Source: Gammaproteobacteria bacterium (lineage in GTDB: Bacteria; Pseudomonadota; Gammaproteobacteria; Pseudomonadales; Azotimanducaceae). From it: 21,017 bases of DNA. Every line of letters begins with the position of its first letter. The stretch's first letter is position 1. The stretch is from NCBI GenBank assembly GCA_026706425.1, contig JAPOYW010000474.1, positions 1 through 21,017 on the forward strand, in the 5' to 3' direction. The position numbers and the translations under genes were made by a program. A model generated the notes under the pieces. It did not search any database, was not told where the DNA came from, and saw nothing but the letters and a program-made list of their open reading frames with translations. This document shows, piece by piece, positions 13,928 to 21,017 of the stretch.

Positions 13928-16900
13928 ATGTCGGACATGAAGGGGCACCGCAACGTCCTGTGGCATGCGTGGATCGCGGCTGCGACCTGCGCAGGGACTA
14001 GTGCGGCCGTCGCCGACGAGCCGGGGTCCGCGGCCGGCGACGTGTCGTTGTTGGCAGGCACGGGATCCGCGGCTTGGCAGATCACGCAACCGCGCCCGCT
14101 CGCGGGACATCGAGTGCCGTGGCAAGACCCGCTGCGGTCGCATCCCGGCGTTCCCGACACGCTGTTCGCTTCCACCCCGACCCCGTCGGCCATCGGTCTG
14201 ACCTGCCCAGTGCCCTTGCCGGGGACTCCCCGAGGCGACGTCCGCGCCGCCGTCCGCGGCCCGGACTCCGCGAAGGACATGGTGCACTCGGCTGGCGGCA
14301 AGCGATCCTTCGGACCCGCGAACGGCGCTCGGCCGGCCGGCCCGTACGGGACGAACGCAAAGGCACGTCCGCAGCATGGTGCAGCCGGCAGCGCGGACCG
14401 CGCCGATGCAAATCACGGCGTTCCCCTGTTCCCGACCGCATCGGACGGCTTCCGCGAAGGCTTCGTGCGCGTCATCAACCACTCGTCGAGAGCCGGCGAA
14501 GTCCGCTTCGATGCCATAGACGACGCCGGCGGTGTATACGGCCCGATCACCCTGGACATCGGCGCCCGCGAGACGGTTCATTTCAACTCGGGCGACCTCG
14601 AACTCGGCAACCCGGCCAAGGGGCTATCCGGCAACACCGGTGCCGGGGTCGGCGATTGGCGGCTGTCCCTCGAAAGCGGTCTCGACATCGAGGTTCTGGC
14701 GTACGTGCGCACCGCCGACGGCTTCCTGACGTCGATGCACGACGTCATGGCGTCCGAAGAGGGTGTTCACCGTGTTCCCACCTTCAATCCGGCAAGCAAC
14801 CGCGATCAGACCAGCAGCCTGCGCATCGTCAACCGGGGCGCGTCCGAAGCGCAGGTCACGATCCGCGGCATCGACGACCTCGGCGTCGGCTCCGACGGCG
14901 TCGTGCAGATTTCGATTCCCCCCGGCGCCGCGCAGACTCTCGACGCCCGGCAACTGGAGTCGGCGACCGACGAGCGGGACGGACTCGGCGACGGGACCGG
15001 GAAGTGGCGGCTCGAAGTCGAGTCGGAGCAGCCCATCGAGGTGATGAGCCTGCTCGAAAGCCCGACCGGCCATCTGTCGAACCTGTCGACGACGCCCGCC
15101 AACATCCGCGACGGTGTTCACGCCGTGCCGCTGTTCCCCGGGGCGCGGGACGAAAGACAAGGCTTCGTGCGGATCATCAACCACACGAGCGATCCCGGCG
15201 AGATCCGCATCCGCGCCTTCGACGACTCCGAATGGGATTACGGCGAGATCACCCTCGCCCTCGATGCCAACGCGGCCGTGCACTTCAACTCGAACGACTT
15301 GGAGACCGGCAATCCGGAGAAGGGGTTGTCCCACGGCGTCGGCGCCGGACAGGGCCACTGGCGGCTCGAACTCGAGAGCGGTCTCGACATCGAGGTCTTG
15401 AGCTACGTCCGCTCGCCCGGCGGCTTTCTCACCGCGATGCACGACATCGCGCCGAGCTTCGGGGTGCGGCACCGGCTCGCCGTCTTCAACCCGGCCAGCA
15501 ACCGGGCCCAGGTCAGCGAACTGCGTCTGGTCAACGTCGGCAGCCAAGCCACCGAGGTGGCCATCACGGGCATCGACGGGGAAGGCGTTGCGCCTGCCAA
15601 CGAGGTTCGTCTAACCGTACCGGGCCGCCAGTCCCGCACCCTGTCGGCGCAGCAACTTGAATGGGGGGATGCCGGAATCGAGGGCGCCCTCGGCGAGGGC
15701 CGAGGCAAACGGCAACTCAACGTCCGCTCCGATGAGCCGATCATGGCCATGAGCCTGCTACGAAGTCCCACGGGGCACTTGACGAACCTGTCCACGGCAC
15801 CGGGCCGAGGAGCGGGGGCCACGGCATCGGAGGTGTTCGAGGTGCTCCTTGCGGGACCGGTGCTCGAGTCGAAGTGCGTGAACTGCCATGTCGAGGGCGG
15901 CGCATCCGGGACCACGCGGCTGGTGTTCGTGCCGACCTCGAATTCGGACCACCGCGCGCGCAACCTCGAAGCCATCAAGACCTTCGTCACGACGGTGGAA
16001 GACGGGGCCGCGCTCCTGCTCGACAAGATCCAGGGCATCGGGCACGGCGGCGGCGAGCAGGTGTCGAGCGACTCCGAAGACTTCGACAACGTGGCCTGGT
16101 TCCTCGATCTGGTGACGCGCGAGGCCCGAGCGGTCTCGGCAGCCGCCGAGATGCTGTTCGACAACATCGCCATGGCATCGGCCCGGAAGACCCTGCGTCG
16201 GACGGCGCTCATCTTCGCTGGCCGCGTGCCGACCCCTGCGGAGTACGAAGCCCTGGATGCCGGCACGATCGAACTGCGCGAGGCAATCCGCAACCTGATG
16301 ACGGGACCCCGGTTCCACGAGTTCCTGCTCCGCGCCGCGAACGACCGGCTGCTGACCGACCGGTACGCCGACGACAACACGCTGGAGAACCGGGGTTACT
16401 TCTTCCACTTCGACAACAAGTACTTCCGCCTTCGGGCTGACGCCGTCAACGACGGCCAAGGGCGCGCGTTCAACGACTGGCACAATGCTGTCCAGTACGG
16501 GGTGGCCCGGGCACCGCTGGAGTTGATCGCCCATGTGGCGGAGAACGACCTGCCCTACACGGAGGTACTCACGGCGGACTACGTCATGGCGAATCGGTTG
16601 GCTGCGGAGGCGTACACCGGCGCGTCCGCTCTCTTCGGCGCCGACAACGTCCACGAGTTCCGCCGGACGCGGATCTCGGACTACTACACGCGCGCAGCGG
16701 GCTATCGTGCGGAATTCGTGCCCGACATCGGGTTGCGGGTTCTTTCCCGGGGTTCCGGCAAGACGGCAATCCCCCACGCCGGCATCCTCGACACCCTGGT
16801 GTTCCTGAAGCGCTATCCGACGACCGCCACCAACCGCAACCGGGCCAGGGCACGATGGACCTACTACCACTTCCTAGGGGTCGACATCGAGAACGCCGCG

Positions 16901-19048
16901 TCGCGGACCACCGACCCCGTGGCACTGGCCGATACCAACAACCCGACCATGCACAACGCCAACTGCACGGTATGCCACAGCGTCATGGACCCGGCGGCCG
17001 GGGCCTTCCAGAACTACGGCGACATCGGGCTGTACCGCGACGAACCCGGGGGAATGGACTCCCTGGACGGCTTCTACAAGAACCCGGCCGGCGAAGACCT
17101 CGAAATCGAAGCCGCCTCGTTCGAAAACCGGCAGACCGTCTCCGCCCCGGTTGCGCTCGACAGCCTCAGCCGGCTCTACGTCGCCTTCGCAAACGACTAC
17201 TGGGAGCCTGATACCGGTATCGACCGCAACCTGCGCCTGGACACCCTCGCCCTGCGCGACGACCGCGGCGATGCCGTGTTCGAGACAAACCTCGCGACCC
17301 TGGCAAACCAGGACTGCGGCCGTCCGGTCGAGGCGGAAGACGGCGGCGACGCCGACCACTGGGTGATCCTGAGCGGGTGCGGGATACGGGTCGACGTGGA
17401 TATTCCGGCCAGCGGTACCTACGCCGTCGAAGTGACCGCCTGGGCCGACCAGGCCGGGGACGAACTGGCCAAGCTCCGAATCGCAGCCACCCCCTACCAC
17501 CAGGGCGACACCTGGTACCGCGATATGCGCGAACCCGGTTTCGGCGCCGGCCTGGCACCCGACTCCGGTACGAGCCTCCAGTGGCTCGCCCGGGGGATCG
17601 CCGCAGACCCGCGCTTCGCGGAGGCCACCGTGAAGTTCTGGTGGCCGTCGATCATGGGCCAAGAGGTGATCGACCTGCCGCAGGACAGGAACGACACGGA
17701 CTTCGACGCGATGTTGCTCGCGGCCACCGCCCAGGGTGCCGAGGTTCGTTCCCTGGCGGCGGGTTTTCGAGACGGGTTCGCCGGCGGAGACGCCTACAAC
17801 CTCAAGGACCTGCTGGTGGAGATCGCGCTCTCCGATTGGTTCCGCGCCGACGGCTCCGATGCCGAGCTCTCCGCGATCCAGCGCCAAGCCCTGGCCCACG
17901 CCGGCGCCAGCCGCTTGCTGACGCCCGAGGAACTGGCCCACAAGACCGACACGATTACGGGCTTCCAATGGGGACGCTGGGAACGTCCCAGCGCCCGGCC
18001 GTTCCGCCAGAACACCAACACTCTCGCCGACGTGCATGGATACAAGCTGCTCTACGGGGGCATTGACTCGAACGGCATCACGGACCGCTCCCGGGACTTG
18101 ACCTCGGTCATGGCCAGCGTGGCAAGGACCCACGCCACGGAGTCGAGCTGCCCCATCGTGTTCCGCGAGTTCTACCTGCTGCCCGAAGAGAACCGCCGCC
18201 TGTTCGCGGGCGTCCACAAGAACGTCTCGCCGGTCGCCGAAATGGGCGAGTCGTTCTCGATCGAGGCCGACACCTTCGATGACCGGGAAACGCTGGTGTT
18301 GTCCGGCCATCTGTCCGCAGGCACGAATACCGCGTGGTTGTCGTTCCCCAACGACTTCTACGACGGCGAAACCGGTGATGATCGCAACGTTCGCCTGGAC
18401 GCCCTCGCCGTCGTCGACGCCAGCGGCACCGTCGTTCGCCGAGTGGAGTTCGAGGACCTGGAGGAAGGCTGCGGCTCCAGCGAGAGCAGCGACGGGGCGG
18501 ACGACCCCGACCACCGCGTGCTGTGGCGTCCCTGCGAGCTACGAATTCCCCTGGACATACCAGCGAGCGGTGCGCACGAGGTGAAGGTCACCGTCTGGGC
18601 GGACCAGGCCGGCGAGGCGCTGCCGTTCCTTGATTTCGCCATCGAGTCGGATACTGAAACCTCTGCGGGCTCGCGGGCCATCCGCAACAAGATCGCGGAG
18701 CTTCACGAGACGCTGCTCGGCGTTGAAGCAAGTGCCGATTCCGAAGAGGTCGAGGACGCCTACCGACTATTCGTCGAGGTGTGGGAGCGGCGCCGCGACA
18801 CCGGGAACAACTGGTTCTTCGATACGGCCTGCAACTGGGGCTCCGACATCCGCTATTTCGACGGCATCGCCGACGACGTGTTGATCCTGCACCAGCGGGA
18901 CTGGGGGACCTACTACGCCTGGGACTGGAACCGGGGGAACGCAATGCTCTACACCGACGCGGCCCCGTACGACAGCGCCGCCGTCGCCAGGAGCTGGAGC
19001 GTCGTGCTGGCGTACCTCATGATGGACTACCGGTACCTCTACCTGTGA
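13928..19048 (+). CDS. Giant exported protein: repeats, two CxxCH sites, DUF1549/1592/1588-like core, two CBM-like modules
   Basis: The 1706-aa product begins with a signal peptide (MKGHRNVLWHAWIAAATCAG to AVADEP; the start may be 13928 or 13937). Residues about 25-160 look disordered. Four tandem repeats of about 117 aa start at residues 163, 281, 398 and 515. A PSCyt1-like segment with CVNCH (650-654) follows. Residues about 750-1010 resemble DUF1549/DUF1592-type regions (LRRTALIFAGRVPTPAEYEAL, LIAHVAENDLPYTEVLTADY). CTVCHSVMDPAAGAFQNYGD (1013-1032) is the DUF1588-type haem motif. Two modules with FANDYWEPDTGIDRNLRLD (from 1087) and FPNDFYDGETGDDRNVRLD (from 1473) resemble calcium-dependent xylan-binding modules (CBM60/36 type). 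Such 'planctomycete cytochrome' proteins are thought to be exported, and their reaction is unknown. The stop overlaps the DUF1501 start (TGATG). A role on an extracellular polymer is inference. Confidence 0.85.
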   Translation: MSDMKGHRNVLWHAWIAAATCAGTSAAVADEPGSAAGDVSLLAGTGSAAWQITQPRPLAGHRVPWQDPLRSHPGVPDTLFASTPTPSAIGLTCPVPLPGTPRGDVRAAVRGPDSAKDMVHSAGGKRSFGPANGARPAGPYGTNAKARPQHGAAGSADRADANHGVPLFPTASDGFREGFVRVINHSSRAGEVRFDAIDDAGGVYGPITLDIGARETVHFNSGDLELGNPAKGLSGNTGAGVGDWRLSLESGLDIEVLAYVRTADGFLTSMHDVMASEEGVHRVPTFNPASNRDQTSSLRIVNRGASEAQVTIRGIDDLGVGSDGVVQISIPPGAAQTLDARQLESATDERDGLGDGTGKWRLEVESEQPIEVMSLLESPTGHLSNLSTTPANIRDGVHAVPLFPGARDERQGFVRIINHTSDPGEIRIRAFDDSEWDYGEITLALDANAAVHFNSNDLETGNPEKGLSHGVGAGQGHWRLELESGLDIEVLSYVRSPGGFLTAMHDIAPSFGVRHRLAVFNPASNRAQVSELRLVNVGSQATEVAITGIDGEGVAPANEVRLTVPGRQSRTLSAQQLEWGDAGIEGALGEGRGKRQLNVRSDEPIMAMSLLRSPTGHLTNLSTAPGRGAGATASEVFEVLLAGPVLESKCVNCHVEGGASGTTRLVFVPTSNSDHRARNLEAIKTFVTTVEDGAALLLDKIQGIGHGGGEQVSSDSEDFDNVAWFLDLVTREARAVSAAAEMLFDNIAMASARKTLRRTALIFAGRVPTPAEYEALDAGTIELREAIRNLMTGPRFHEFLLRAANDRLLTDRYADDNTLENRGYFFHFDNKYFRLRADAVNDGQGRAFNDWHNAVQYGVARAPLELIAHVAENDLPYTEVLTADYVMANRLAAEAYTGASALFGADNVHEFRRTRISDYYTRAAGYRAEFVPDIGLRVLSRGSGKTAIPHAGILDTLVFLKRYPTTATNRNRARARWTYYHFLGVDIENAASRTTDPVALADTNNPTMHNANCTVCHSVMDPAAGAFQNYGDIGLYRDEPGGMDSLDGFYKNPAGEDLEIEAASFENRQTVSAPVALDSLSRLYVAFANDYWEPDTGIDRNLRLDTLALRDDRGDAVFETNLATLANQDCGRPVEAEDGGDADHWVILSGCGIRVDVDIPASGTYAVEVTAWADQAGDELAKLRIAATPYHQGDTWYRDMREPGFGAGLAPDSGTSLQWLARGIAADPRFAEATVKFWWPSIMGQEVIDLPQDRNDTDFDAMLLAATAQGAEVRSLAAGFRDGFAGGDAYNLKDLLVEIALSDWFRADGSDAELSAIQRQALAHAGASRLLTPEELAHKTDTITGFQWGRWERPSARPFRQNTNTLADVHGYKLLYGGIDSNGITDRSRDLTSVMASVARTHATESSCPIVFREFYLLPEENRRLFAGVHKNVSPVAEMGESFSIEADTFDDRETLVLSGHLSAGTNTAWLSFPNDFYDGETGDDRNVRLDALAVVDASGTVVRRVEFEDLEEGCGSSESSDGADDPDHRVLWRPCELRIPLDIPASGAHEVKVTVWADQAGEALPFLDFAIESDTETSAGSRAIRNKIAELHETLLGVEASADSEEVEDAYRLFVEVWERRRDTGNNWFFDTACNWGSDIRYFDGIADDVLILHQRDWGTYYAWDWNRGNAMLYTDAAPYDSAAVARSWSVVLAYLMMDYRYLYL
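14414..15820 (+). repeat. Four tandem ~117-aa protein repeats inside the giant gene
   Basis: Units start at 14414, 14768, 15119 and 15470 (354, 351 and 351 bp apart). Units 1 and 3 are closely alike (VPLFP, GFVRVINHSS or GFVRIINHTS, VHFNS.DLE.GNP.KGLS, LESGLDIEVL.YVR). Units 2 and 4 match each other (FNPASNR, LRIVN or LRLVN, SPTGHL.NLST). All four share the beginning, the WRL..ES..IEV core and the final LT.MHD or L.NLS part, so the array is an A-B-A-B duplication of an older single unit, probably a beta-sandwich. Confidence 0.85.
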
Positions 19049-20346
19049 TGAAGCGACGAACCATCCTGAAAGGCTTGCTCGGAGCGGCCGGCGCGGCGGC
19101 CATGGGTGGTTTCCGTTTGCCGTTGGCCAACGCCGCCCATCACGCCGGCAAGCTGTACGTGTTCGTGCAGGCAAACGGCGGCTGGGACCCGACGAGCTTC
19201 TGCGATCCCAAGGACAACGTCTCCGGCGAGCCGATCATCAACAATTGGGCGGAAACCGCGGAGATCCGGGAGGCCGGCAACATCCGCTACGCGCCTTTCG
19301 CGGCCAACGAGGCGTTCTTCGAGAAGTACTACCAGCGCATCCTGGTCATCAACGGCGTCGACGCGCAGACCAACTCCCATACCGTGGGCGTCGTTCACAA
19401 CTGGAGCGGACGCACGTCCGAGGGCTACCCGACGGCCACCGCGCTGCTGGCCGGCCACTATGCGCCGGATCTCTCCGTCCCCTATCTGAGCTTCGGCGGG
19501 TACTCCGAGACGGGAGGGGTCGCCCGGTTCACGCGCATGAACAATCCCGACCTCCTGCGCAACATCGCGACGCCGCACATCCCGCATTGGAACGCCGAAG
19601 CACGCTATTTCAGCGACGCGGACTGGGCTGCCCTGGAGGCCCGGCGCGCCGCCTCGGCTCGACGGCTCGGCAACGCCGCCGACCTGCTGCCCGGGGAAGC
19701 GCGCAATCGCGAGTTCCACGCCTCGGCCTTCGCCGCTGCCGACGGCTTGGCTGCCTACGCCGCAGCCCTCCCGTCCAACGACGAACTGGAGCAACCGGAG
19801 CGCTACCAGGGGGCGAACTACAACTACCACAGCGACCTCAAGCGCCAGGCTCAGCTCACCGTGCTGGCTTTCAAGACCGGCGTCGCAGTCAGCGCCGACC
19901 TCTGGCTCGGCGGCTTCGACACCCACGCCTACCACGACCGCGACCACGGCTGGCTGCTCGGCAACCTGACCGGCGCGGTGGATTTCCTTTGGGACTACGC
20001 CGAGGAGCACGGCATCGCCGATCGGCTCGTGGTCGTGATGGGCTCGGACTTCGGCCGCACCAACGCCTACAACGCGAAGAGCGGCAAGGACCACTGGCCC
20101 ATCGGCAGCTACGTCGTCATGGAGAAGAACCAGCCCTGGACCAACCGCGCGGTGGGCTCGACGGACGAACGTCATTTCGCCCACCGGATCAACCCGGCCA
20201 CCCTTGAACGGGACGACCGGAGCGGCTCGATCATCTACCCCAAGCACGTCCACAAGGCGCTACGCCGGTATCTCGGGATCGAGCAAACCCCCGGTGCGTT
20301 GCGCTTCCCGTTCAACAACACCGAAGACTTCGCGTTCTTCGGCTAG
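19048..20346 (+). CDS. Tat-exported DUF1501-family protein
   Basis: The 432-aa product starts with a twin-arginine signal (KRRTILKGLLGAAGAAAMGG, probable cleavage at ANA), so it is folded before export. Family hallmarks are GGFDTHAYHD (from residue 288), where DUF1501 proteins usually have GGwDtH, VVVMGSDFGRT (residues about 328-338), where SEFGRT is usual, and GKDHWPIGSY (from 346). DUF1501 belongs to the alkaline phosphatase/sulfatase superfamily, and its members are typically encoded next to DUF1549/1553 or DUF1587/1592 haem proteins, as here. No reaction is established. The ATG shares its A with the stop codon of the giant gene (TGATG), so the two are translationally coupled, and the cytochrome gene follows 8 bp after the stop. 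The Asp in place of Glu in the SEFGRT motif may affect metal binding. Confidence 0.9.
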   Translation: MKRRTILKGLLGAAGAAAMGGFRLPLANAAHHAGKLYVFVQANGGWDPTSFCDPKDNVSGEPIINNWAETAEIREAGNIRYAPFAANEAFFEKYYQRILVINGVDAQTNSHTVGVVHNWSGRTSEGYPTATALLAGHYAPDLSVPYLSFGGYSETGGVARFTRMNNPDLLRNIATPHIPHWNAEARYFSDADWAALEARRAASARRLGNAADLLPGEARNREFHASAFAAADGLAAYAAALPSNDELEQPERYQGANYNYHSDLKRQAQLTVLAFKTGVAVSADLWLGGFDTHAYHDRDHGWLLGNLTGAVDFLWDYAEEHGIADRLVVVMGSDFGRTNAYNAKSGKDHWPIGSYVVMEKNQPWTNRAVGSTDERHFAHRINPATLERDDRSGSIIYPKHVHKALRRYLGIEQTPGALRFPFNNTEDFAFFG

Positions 20347-20354
20347 CGCCTTCC

Positions 20355-20966
20355 ATGGCCGATCGACTCTACGCCCGCCTGACGCTGATCGTCGCCACCT
20401 GCCTGGCGTCCGGCCTCTACGCAGAGACGGGCGAGCAAATCGCCGACCGGCTCTGTGCCGGCTGCCACGGCGAGTTCGGCCGTAGCGAGACCCGGGGCAT
20501 CCCCTCCATCGGCGGCTTCTCGGAGTACGCCATCATCGACCTGTTGGACACCTACCGGCACGGGTTCCGCAAGGCGCGGACCGTCACCCTCGACGATGGA
20601 TCCGAGAACGACATGCAGCAGGTGACCGATGCCTTGTCGGTCGAAGAGATCGAAGCCGTCGCCTTCTACTACTCCGAACAGGAGTGGCGCCCCCACCCCC
20701 AGCCATTCGACGCCGAACTTGCCCGCCGGGGCGCCGCGATCCATTCGCGAAAATGCGGCAAGTGCCATCCCAAGGGCGGCAGCGTAGCCGACGCCGACCA
20801 CGCCTTGCTCGCCGGGCAGTGGCGGGACTACCTCGCCCGGGAGCTACGCAACTTCACCAGCGGCGAACGGCGCATGGCCGACAAGATGAAGAAGAACTTC
20901 GACACCCTCTCCGAAGCCGACAAGGACGCCCTGCTGGAGCTGTGGGTCAGCGCCGGCAAGTACTAG
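20355..20966 (+). CDS. Exported dihaem cytochrome c (c4-like)
   Basis: The 203-aa product has a signal peptide (LYARLTLIVATCLASGLYA) and two class I cytochrome c domains. The first has CAGCH (residues 34-38) and a probable Met ligand in ENDMQQVTDALS (Met87); the second has CGKCH (134-138) with candidate Met ligands in RRMADKMKKNFDTLSEAD. This layout matches cytochrome c4 and the dihaem subunits of periplasmic dehydrogenases, which accept electrons from an exported oxidoreductase and pass them on. It is the last gene of the rightward operon. Physically it could link the DUF1501/giant protein pair with the decahaem conduit encoded on the other side of the divergent promoter, but that link is inferred. 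Confidence 0.9.
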   Translation: MADRLYARLTLIVATCLASGLYAETGEQIADRLCAGCHGEFGRSETRGIPSIGGFSEYAIIDLLDTYRHGFRKARTVTLDDGSENDMQQVTDALSVEEIEAVAFYYSEQEWRPHPQPFDAELARRGAAIHSRKCGKCHPKGGSVADADHALLAGQWRDYLARELRNFTSGERRMADKMKKNFDTLSEADKDALLELWVSAGKY

Positions 20967-20986
20967 TGTGCCGTCTCGGATTTGGC

Positions 20987-21001
20987 GTGACATATGGTCA
21001 C
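20987..21001. repeat. Short palindrome at the window edge, possible operator
   Basis: GTGAC (20987-20991) and GTCAC (20997-21001) are inverted around ATATG. It lies 20 bp after the cytochrome stop codon and just before an ATG at 21003 (ATGCACCGCCTACGC) that runs off the window and might begin another gene. Too little sequence is visible to call that gene. Confidence 0.35.
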
Positions 21002-21017
21002 AATGCACCGCCTACGC

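Noticed and set aside
14074..15660. Open frame of 528 codons on the + strand
   Set aside because: It is an Arg-rich out-of-frame shadow of the repeat region of the giant protein.
20987..21001. CRP-type binding site
   Set aside because: The half sites GTGA and TCAC are separated by seven bases instead of six, and the outer consensus base is missing on one side.

Overview
The window is GC-rich (roughly two thirds by eye) and densely coded. Signal peptides, a TonB-dependent receptor, an MtrB-type outer-membrane barrel and many c-type haem motifs show a Gram-negative bacterium. The gene content fits an uncultured, probably marine or environmental gammaproteobacterium best, but no marker gene is present and this placement is inference. 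No rRNA, tRNA, CRISPR array or intact insertion sequence was seen.

Region 1 (1-2712, + strand) holds the C-terminal part of a zinc/MDR alcohol dehydrogenase, a MurA-type enolpyruvyl transferase with Asp in place of the catalytic Cys, and an MBL-fold protein with a degenerate metal site. Region 2 (2713-3972) starts with a 291-bp non-coding stretch carrying a hairpin, a nested 72-bp inverted repeat and a clear operator/promoter. The promoter drives a YtrA-type GntR repressor that is probably leaderless. The repressor is coupled by a GTGA overlap to a wrecked ABC-transporter gene, whose surviving part resembles the ATPase domain of a CvaB-type bacteriocin exporter.

Region 3 (3974-7719) holds accessory enzymes: a VOC/glyoxalase-fold protein (-), a small outer-membrane beta-barrel-like protein (+), a two-gene operon of a 101-aa beta-rich protein and a glutathione S-transferase (-), and an exported intradiol-dioxygenase-like protein (+) with all four iron ligands.

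Region 4 (7744-20966) is the most notable part. Two divergent operons face each other across a 90-bp promoter region. The leftward operon encodes a decahaem DmsE/MtrA-family cytochrome, an MtrB/PioB-family barrel with the N-terminal CXXC motif (ATGA overlap) and a 989-aa TonB-dependent receptor 8 bp further on. This is an outer-membrane electron conduit without an MtrC/OmcA-type surface cytochrome, joined to an active importer. The rightward operon encodes a 1706-aa exported protein, a Tat-exported DUF1501 protein (TGATG coupling) and a dihaem cytochrome c 8 bp later. The giant protein contains four tandem repeats of about 117 aa, a PSCyt1-like CxxCH domain, DUF1549/1592/1588-like segments with a second CxxCH, and two CBM60/36-like modules. 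A possible reading, not shown by the sequence alone, is that the rightward proteins act on an extracellular or polymeric substrate and pass electrons to or from the decahaem conduit, while the TonB receptor imports a product or metal. The last 50 bases hold a short palindrome and perhaps the start of another gene.
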